DNA of 64,000 nucleotides, from positions 1 through 64,000 of the forward strand of contig NZ_JAOTSB010000009.1 of NCBI RefSeq assembly GCF_030247605.1. The letters are read 5' to 3'. The stretch is from Acidaminobacter sp. (GTDB lineage: Bacteria; Bacillota; Clostridia; Peptostreptococcales; Acidaminobacteraceae). Positions 60,516 to 64,000 of this stretch are shown piece by piece. Within the stretch, counting starts at the first letter, position 1. The number at the start of each line of letters is the position of its first letter. A program made the translations under genes and the position numbers. Under the pieces are notes generated by a model. The model did not search any database. It was not told the DNA's origin and was given only the letters and a program-made list of their open reading frames with translations.

Positions 60516-60541
60516 AAAAAGCGGCGCCTTCGCGCCGCTTT
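60516..60541 (-). terminator. Terminator of the rubrerythrin gene
   Basis: On the minus strand AAAGCGGCGC-gaag-GCGCCGCTTTTTG. Confidence 0.92.
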
Positions 60542-60569
60542 CTTCAACTCTTCAACACCCACAAAGGGA

Positions 60570-61148
60570 TTAATAATTGGTTTCCTTGACTTCAAAATAG
60601 CCCTGAGGCTTTTTGCACGTCGGGCAAACGCCAGGCGCTTTTTCGCCTTCGTGGACATAACCGCACTCGCGGCATTTCCAGCGGGTCTTTTCTTTCTTTG
60701 CAAAGACTTCCTCATTTGCGCAATTCTCTGCCAGTTTGAGATAGCGCATTTCATGCTCATACTCAACCTTGGAGATCATACGGTAAGCCGTGGCGACATC
60801 CTTGAAGCCTTCTTCCTCAGCGATCTTGGCAAACATAGGATACAGCACGGTGTGCTCCTCGTTTTCACCATGAGCCGACGCAAGAAGGTTCTCATAAGTT
60901 GAGCCCACTGTGCCCGCAGGATAAGCCGCTGTGATTTCAAGGGCCTCACCTGCAGTCAGGAAGCTGAAGAAAATTTCTGCGTGAACGCGCTCGTTGTCGG
61001 CAGTTTCGTTGAACAGGCCGGCGATTTGCTCGTAACCCTCTTCAATAGCCTTCTTTGCGAACATTTGGTAGCGATTTCTCGCCTGTGATTCACCAGCGAA
61101 GGATTTCAAAAGGTTCTTTTCTGTTTGTGTTCCCTTAATGGCTGACAT
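60570..61148 (-). CDS. rbr: Rubrerythrin
   Basis: 192-residue peroxide reductase. A four-helix di-iron domain (ESQARNRYQMFAKKAIEEGYEQIAGLFNETADNERVHAEIFF, and a second half ending EYEHEMRYLKL) is followed by a rubredoxin-like [Fe(SCys)4] domain with CRECGY and CPTCKKP. Takes electrons from rubredoxin, two genes for which lie upstream in the same cluster. Final gene of the oxygen-defence island, with a good terminator. Confidence 0.96.
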   Translation of the reverse strand: MSAIKGTQTEKNLLKSFAGESQARNRYQMFAKKAIEEGYEQIAGLFNETADNERVHAEIFFSFLTAGEALEITAAYPAGTVGSTYENLLASAHGENEEHTVLYPMFAKIAEEEGFKDVATAYRMISKVEYEHEMRYLKLAENCANEEVFAKKEKTRWKCRECGYVHEGEKAPGVCPTCKKPQGYFEVKETNY

Positions 61149-61176
61149 TATGTCCCTCCTGATTATGTAAATTCTT

Positions 61177-61202
61177 CCGGCCGGACAAAACTGTCCGGCC
61201 GG
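61177..61202. other. Hairpin between ferritin and rubrerythrin genes
   Basis: CCGGCCGGACA and TGTCCGGCCGG arms around AAAAC. No T-run. Could attenuate or stabilise the transcript between the two genes. Confidence 0.6.
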
Positions 61203-61230
61203 CCATCAAATCTCTTTTTGCTTGGCAACC

Positions 61231-61737
61231 TTACTCAGCAGCCGGATTGAACACGCGCGCTCTGAACTCGCGGTCCATCATTAAAATGCCATTGCCCTTG
61301 CCGTCAATAAGCTTGAGTTCAGAAATAATTGCTTCTGCATTTGACTCTTCTTCCACCTGCTCATCAATGAACCAGTTCAGGAAGCTCTTAGTCGCATGGT
61401 CTCTCTCGTCAATGGCGATGTCCATGATGTTGTTGATCAGGCTGGTGACGTGCTGCTCATGAGCAAGCACTTCCTCATACACATCCACGACGTTTTCCCA
61501 CTCAACCTTTGGACCGTCAATTTTTGTCAAGATGACACGACCGCCGCGCTCGTTGACAAAGTCAAACATTTTCATTGCATGGAACTGCTCTTCCTGAAAC
61601 TGAACGCGCATCCAGTTCGCGAAGCCAGGGAGGTTTTGCGCTTCGAAATACGCTGCCATAGAAAGATACAGATACGCTGAGTACAACTCTGCGTTGATTT
61701 GAATGTTGAAAGCTTCTTCTACTCTTTTGTTGATCAT
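61231..61737 (-). CDS. ftnA: Ferritin
   Basis: 168 residues of bacterial non-haem ferritin: MINKRVEEAFNIQINAELYSAYLYLSMAAYFE, NWMRVQFQEEQFHAMKMFDFV and SFLNWFIDEQVEEE contain the ferroxidase ligands. Stores iron and lowers Fenton chemistry. Sits between desulfoferrodoxin and rubrerythrin in a likely PerR-type regulon. Confidence 0.96.
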   Translation of the reverse strand: MINKRVEEAFNIQINAELYSAYLYLSMAAYFEAQNLPGFANWMRVQFQEEQFHAMKMFDFVNERGGRVILTKIDGPKVEWENVVDVYEEVLAHEQHVTSLINNIMDIAIDERDHATKSFLNWFIDEQVEEESNAEAIISELKLIDGKGNGILMMDREFRARVFNPAAE

Positions 61738-61819
61738 GCTTCGTCACTCCTGTACTGCCTTCAGACTTACCTCTGAAAGTCGCTGTGTTTTAGTGGTATT
61801 CAAATGCGGTAAGTAAAAA

Positions 61820-62200
61820 TTACGCTTCTGAGCTCCAGTGTCCGTGAAGATTGCAGTACTCGCGGGCTGAGACGGTCTCAGCGTCTGTGCAGAAATAGGC
61901 AGCCGGCTCATCGCCTGGCTTGAGAAATGCCGTCAGCACTTCTTTGCCCGTCAGAAGCTCAATCCACTGAATGTAGTGAGCGTCCGTCATAGGGTGAAGT
62001 GTGGAACCGACGGTGACCTTGTAGCCGCCCTCGACTTTTTCTATAACCGGAACGTGCTTCTCAGTAGAGGAGTCCGCTTTTTTCTCTTCCATAAACGTCA
62101 TAGGCTGACCGCAGCATACGAGCTCGCCGCCGCCCTCGTTATAGACCTCTACTATGTTTCCGCAAAGTTCACATTTAAATACACCAAGATGCTTAGCCAA
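61820..62200 (-). CDS. dfx: Desulfoferrodoxin (class I superoxide reductase)
   Basis: 126 residues. Centre I: C10, C13, C29 and C30 in the rubredoxin-like N-terminal domain. Centre II: H49, H69, H75, C116 and H119, with E47/K48 beside the active site, all at the positions of the classic Desulfovibrio protein. Reduces superoxide to peroxide without releasing oxygen. Begins 23 bases after the Fur-family gene, so co-transcribed with it. Confidence 0.96.
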   Translation of the reverse strand: MAKHLGVFKCELCGNIVEVYNEGGGELVCCGQPMTFMEEKKADSSTEKHVPVIEKVEGGYKVTVGSTLHPMTDAHYIQWIELLTGKEVLTAFLKPGDEPAAYFCTDAETVSAREYCNLHGHWSSEA

Positions 62201-62223
62201 ATTATTTCCCTCCTATTGTCATA

Positions 62224-62643
62224 CTACTGGACCTGATTGCACCCAGAGCACAGTCCCTTGTAATACACATGCTTCTCTCGAACTTCCGATCCCTCTGGGC
62301 CGCCATAACGCAATTGATCCGCTTCTACGTCAAAATCGAACACCTTCTGGCAGGAAACACATTTGAAGTGCCCATGCAATGAAGTATCCGCGTCGTAGCG
62401 GGCTTCATTTTCCTCAATGGAAATCAGGTATGCGATCCGGTTTTCAACAAAGAGGTTCAAAGTGTTGTAGACCGTCGTCTTGGAGAGTGTCGGTATTTCG
62501 GGAACAAGCGCGCGGTAAATTGTATCTACGGTAGGGTGCTCCTTCGTATGCATCAGATACTCGAAAATCCGGATCCTCTGATAGGAGGGCTTGATACCGC
62601 TTTCTTTCAAATACTCGCTGATGTTCTCGATCTTCCTGAGCAT
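62224..62643 (-). CDS. perR: Fur-family regulator, probably PerR
   Basis: 139 residues: winged helix (PSYQRIRIFEYLMHTKEHPTVDTIYRALVPEIPTLSKTTVYNTLNLF) and a dimerisation domain with two CxxC zinc pairs (CVSCQKVF and CSGCNQV). The operon partner genes (desulfoferrodoxin, ferritin, rubrerythrin) make a peroxide-sensing PerR role most likely. A 21-bp palindrome at 63405 fits the Fur-family operator type and may be one of its sites. Confidence 0.85.
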   Translation of the reverse strand: MLRKIENISEYLKESGIKPSYQRIRIFEYLMHTKEHPTVDTIYRALVPEIPTLSKTTVYNTLNLFVENRIAYLISIEENEARYDADTSLHGHFKCVSCQKVFDFDVEADQLRYGGPEGSEVREKHVYYKGLCSGCNQVQ

Positions 62644-62681
62644 GATGCCCTGACTCCCTTCGATTGCTTGACTATATAGGT

Positions 62682-62840
62682 TTATTCAGGCTCAAACATA
62701 TCCTTGCCAACGCCGCAAAGCGGGCAAACCCAATCATCAGGAATATCAGCGAAAGCCGTGCCTGGCGCTACGCCGCCATCTGGATCTCCGAGTTCAGGAT
62801 CATAAACATAACCACATGCGGTGCAAACATATTTTTCCAT
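62682..62840 (-). CDS. Rubredoxin (copy 1)
   Basis: 52 residues with the four iron ligands in CTACGY and [11 protein letters not shown]. The ATG at 62840 follows AAGGAGACTTTTT; a longer frame is not needed. Electron donor for rubrerythrin and superoxide reductase. Lies 38 bases upstream of the Fur-family gene in the same direction. Nearly identical to the second rubredoxin upstream, so this is a recent duplicate. Confidence 0.95.
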   Translation of the reverse strand: MEKYVCTACGYVYDPELGDPDGGVAPGTAFADIPDDWVCPLCGVGKDMFEPE

Positions 62841-62931
62841 AAAAAGTCTCCTTTCAAAATGGGATTCGCTCGCCATTGACAAAAGCCCTTAACGCCTTGC
62901 CACTGACTCTTCAACATCAAATATGACCGGT

Positions 62932-63087
62932 TTAGACCGGCTCAAACATGTCCTTGCCAACGCCGCAAAGAGGACAGACCCAATCATCCGGAATGTCTTC
63001 GAAGGCAGTGCCCGGCGCTACGCCATTGTCAGGGTCGCCAATTGCTGGATCGTACTCATAGCCGCAAGCTGTGCAAACGTATTTCAT
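62932..63087 (-). CDS. Rubredoxin (copy 2)
   Basis: 51 residues, easily missed because of size. CTACGYEYD and [13 protein letters not shown] bind the iron. Differs from copy 1 at only a handful of positions. GGGAGG precedes the ATG at 63087. The two copies are about 90 bases apart. Confidence 0.95.
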   Translation of the reverse strand: MKYVCTACGYEYDPAIGDPDNGVAPGTAFEDIPDDWVCPLCGVGKDMFEPV

Positions 63088-63205
63088 GTGTAATCCTCCC
63101 TGTTTGTTTTATTGTTGAACCGGAATTTCACCGGCTTCAAACCGAACTGAGTTTTTAAAAAAGTAAGACGTTTTTGCCGATGGTTCCGGCAGCCCACACT
63201 TCACT

Positions 63206-63391
63206 CTATTTTACGATTTCATAGAAGCAGCGCTTTGGCGAGTAAATTTTGCCCTCTTCTTTAAGCTGCTTAATGGCCTTATCGACATCTTTCTTGTCAG
63301 CGCCTGTCTTTTCAACGATATCTCCGGGACGGACCGCGTCGCCCGCGTCCTCAAATGCTTTTAAAACCTCTTGTTTAAGATCCAATCCCAA
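63206..63391 (-). CDS. Small winged-helix-like protein
   Basis: 61 residues: two helices then DIVEKTGADKKDVDKAIKQLKEEGKIYSPKRCFYEIVK, which looks like a minimal winged helix (recognition helix plus beta wing). Probably DNA-binding or a protein-interaction domain; not assigned to a family with certainty. Start is TTG at 63391 behind GGGAGG. A perfect 21-bp palindrome overlaps its promoter region, so it is likely under Fur-family control. Confidence 0.7.
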   Translation of the reverse strand: MGLDLKQEVLKAFEDAGDAVRPGDIVEKTGADKKDVDKAIKQLKEEGKIYSPKRCFYEIVK

Positions 63392-63404
63392 TAAGCCTCC
63401 CTCT

Positions 63405-63425
63405 AAAATGTAATGATTACATTTT
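63405..63425. promoter_or_regulatory. 10-1-10 palindrome, Fur/PerR/Zur-type operator
   Basis: Half-site AAAATGTAAT is followed by G and its exact complement. Fur-family sites have this 10-1-10 or 7-1-7 layout with ATNAT at the centre. It lies between the small winged-helix gene (minus) and the flavin oxidoreductase gene (plus), both plausible targets, and close to a Fur-family gene. Confidence 0.75.
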
Positions 63426-63659
63426 TATACTAACATATTAATTTCTGCGCCGTCAACCCTTTTCTGATTGTTTCAATTTACATGACTATCGGCTAAGCGG
63501 CATAATGCTTTATTATTATACCTAAAAACAGGCTGCCTAAACTTAAATCTGTTTTTTTGTGCTGACCCATTCCACATCAAAGCGATTTTAGGCCTCAGTA
63601 ATGGGTAAGAGTACGTCGTACCGCACTTTGCAACCAAAGAACTTGAAGGAGGCCCACCC

Positions 63660-64000
63660 ATGGAAAGAAAATCGTATGACATTATCATTATAGGCAACGC
63701 CGCCGCAGGTACTGGCGCCGTGGAAAGCATCCGCAGCCTCAGACCCGACGCGTCGGTGCTCATGATTACTTCAGAGCCTGAACTCGGCTATTTTAGGCCG
63801 ATGGTCAGTTATTACCTCTATGACGCCCACAAGCCCAATTACTTCTATCTTCACCCGAGGGAATGGTACGAGGACAACCGGATTGACCTGTGCCTCGGAA
63901 CTACAGTCACCGAACTTCTTCCGGCAGAAAAGTGCCTTAAAACCCAGGATGGGGCACAGTACAATTACGACAGGCTGATCCTTGCAAGCGGCAGCAGAAA
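63660..64000 (+). CDS. FAD/NAD(P)-dependent oxidoreductase, possibly NADH:rubredoxin oxidoreductase (runs off the window)
   Basis: The first 113 residues are visible: Rossmann FAD loop IIIIGNAAAGTGAVESIRSLRP, then GYFRPMVSYYL and YDRLILASGSR, the pattern of nitrite-reductase-like / NADH:rubredoxin oxidoreductases. In place of the usual GxGxxG there is GNAAAG, common in this subfamily. GAAGGAGG precedes the ATG. Position next to the rubredoxin genes supports electron supply to them. A GCCGATGGT copy (63797) is inside. The C-terminus is beyond the window. Confidence 0.85.
   Translation, partial: MERKSYDIIIIGNAAAGTGAVESIRSLRPDASVLMITSEPELGYFRPMVSYYLYDAHKPNYFYLHPREWYEDNRIDLCLGTTVTELLPAEKCLKTQDGAQYNYDRLILASGSR

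Larger units (their letters stand above)
1569..63805. repeat. Dispersed 9-mer GCCGATGGT (28 exact copies, window-wide family)
   Basis: First base of each exact copy, plus orientation: 3320, 14012, 16307, 17824, 25407, 26544, 28437, 35344, 46095, 52460, 54203, 55433, 63176, 63797. Minus orientation (ACCATCGGC): 1569, 2492, 4537, 7762, 16524, 23958, 26734, 30692, 31781, 33848, 35296, 48173, 52481, 54224. 17 are between genes, 11 within genes. T precedes in 22 and C follows in 18, so the extended consensus is about TGCCGATGGTCAC. One-mismatch copies occur at 12312, 20627 and 38235. The span given covers the whole family, not one continuous element. Confidence 0.9.

Overview
The window looks like a chromosomal segment of a strictly anaerobic, amino-acid-fermenting member of the Clostridia (Firmicutes). 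This is inferred from a complete lysine-fermentation set (kamA-kamB-kamC-kamD-kamE and kdd), an arginine deiminase branch, a cobalamin-riboswitch-controlled B12 importer, an apparent selenocysteine-containing redox protein, a rubrerythrin/desulfoferrodoxin/rubredoxin oxygen-defence island, and Gram-positive style genes (veg, DUF1934, DegV/DAK, YjiH) with strong AGGAGG ribosome sites. No rRNA, tRNA, CRISPR array or recognisable transposase was seen. The species cannot be named from the sequence.

Layout. 1-6.6 kb: an orphan molybdo-flavoprotein FAD subunit, a small-RNA-like transcription unit, a HEPN/MNT pair, and an NMT1-type sensor kinase with its response regulator. 6.9-17.8 kb: lysine degradation, all on the minus strand: a sigma54 activator, kdd behind a consensus sigma54 promoter, a 1.2 kb hairpin-rich gap, then kamABCDE. 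18-25 kb: small membrane protein, a low-GC alpha/beta hydrolase, DUF1934, GntR regulator, ispE, an acyltransferase and a flavoprotein. 25.5-29.6 kb: arginine catabolism (arcB, arcA behind an overlapping leader ORF, divergent arginase). 30-42 kb: a two-component system, veg, a Cys-cluster protein, a TIM-barrel protein, a DUF1295 membrane enzyme, a DAK/DegV fusion, a PadR-DUF1700-DUF4097 module and an SPFH/NfeD pair. 42.5-46.1 kb: a Tat cassette (two TatA-like proteins and TatC) followed by its probable cargo, an SLH/metallo-beta-lactamase-fold protein. 46.4-54.1 kb: a membrane AraC regulator with a solute-binding lipoprotein, PepF, and a YjiH transporter behind a second sigma54 promoter. 54.2-57.3 kb: B12 ABC importer with cobalamin riboswitch. 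57.4-58.4 kb: a dense DnaA-box cluster followed by two thioredoxin-like genes, the second with an in-frame UGA. 58.5-64 kb: Lrp regulator, RNase H, HD protein and the oxygen-defence island, ending inside a flavin oxidoreductase.

How the genes fit together: KamA makes beta-lysine, KamDE (PLP and adenosylcobalamin) moves the second amino group, KamB/KamC probably reactivate KamDE, and Kdd oxidises the product. The B12 importer would supply the cofactor. The later steps (kce, kal) are not in the window.

Most notable structure beyond genes: (1) the 9-mer GCCGATGGT occurs 28 times by my count (about 0.5 expected), equally on both strands, in several reading frames inside genes, and as inverted pairs forming terminators, an arrangement like the DNA uptake sequences of Neisseria and Pasteurellaceae; (2) two copies of a 190-bp intergenic element with a long hairpin, three compensatory base-pair changes and a conserved 15-nt loop; (3) a probable selenoprotein missed by ordinary ORF calling; (4) a DnaA-box cluster far from any dnaA gene. 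All counts were made by eye.
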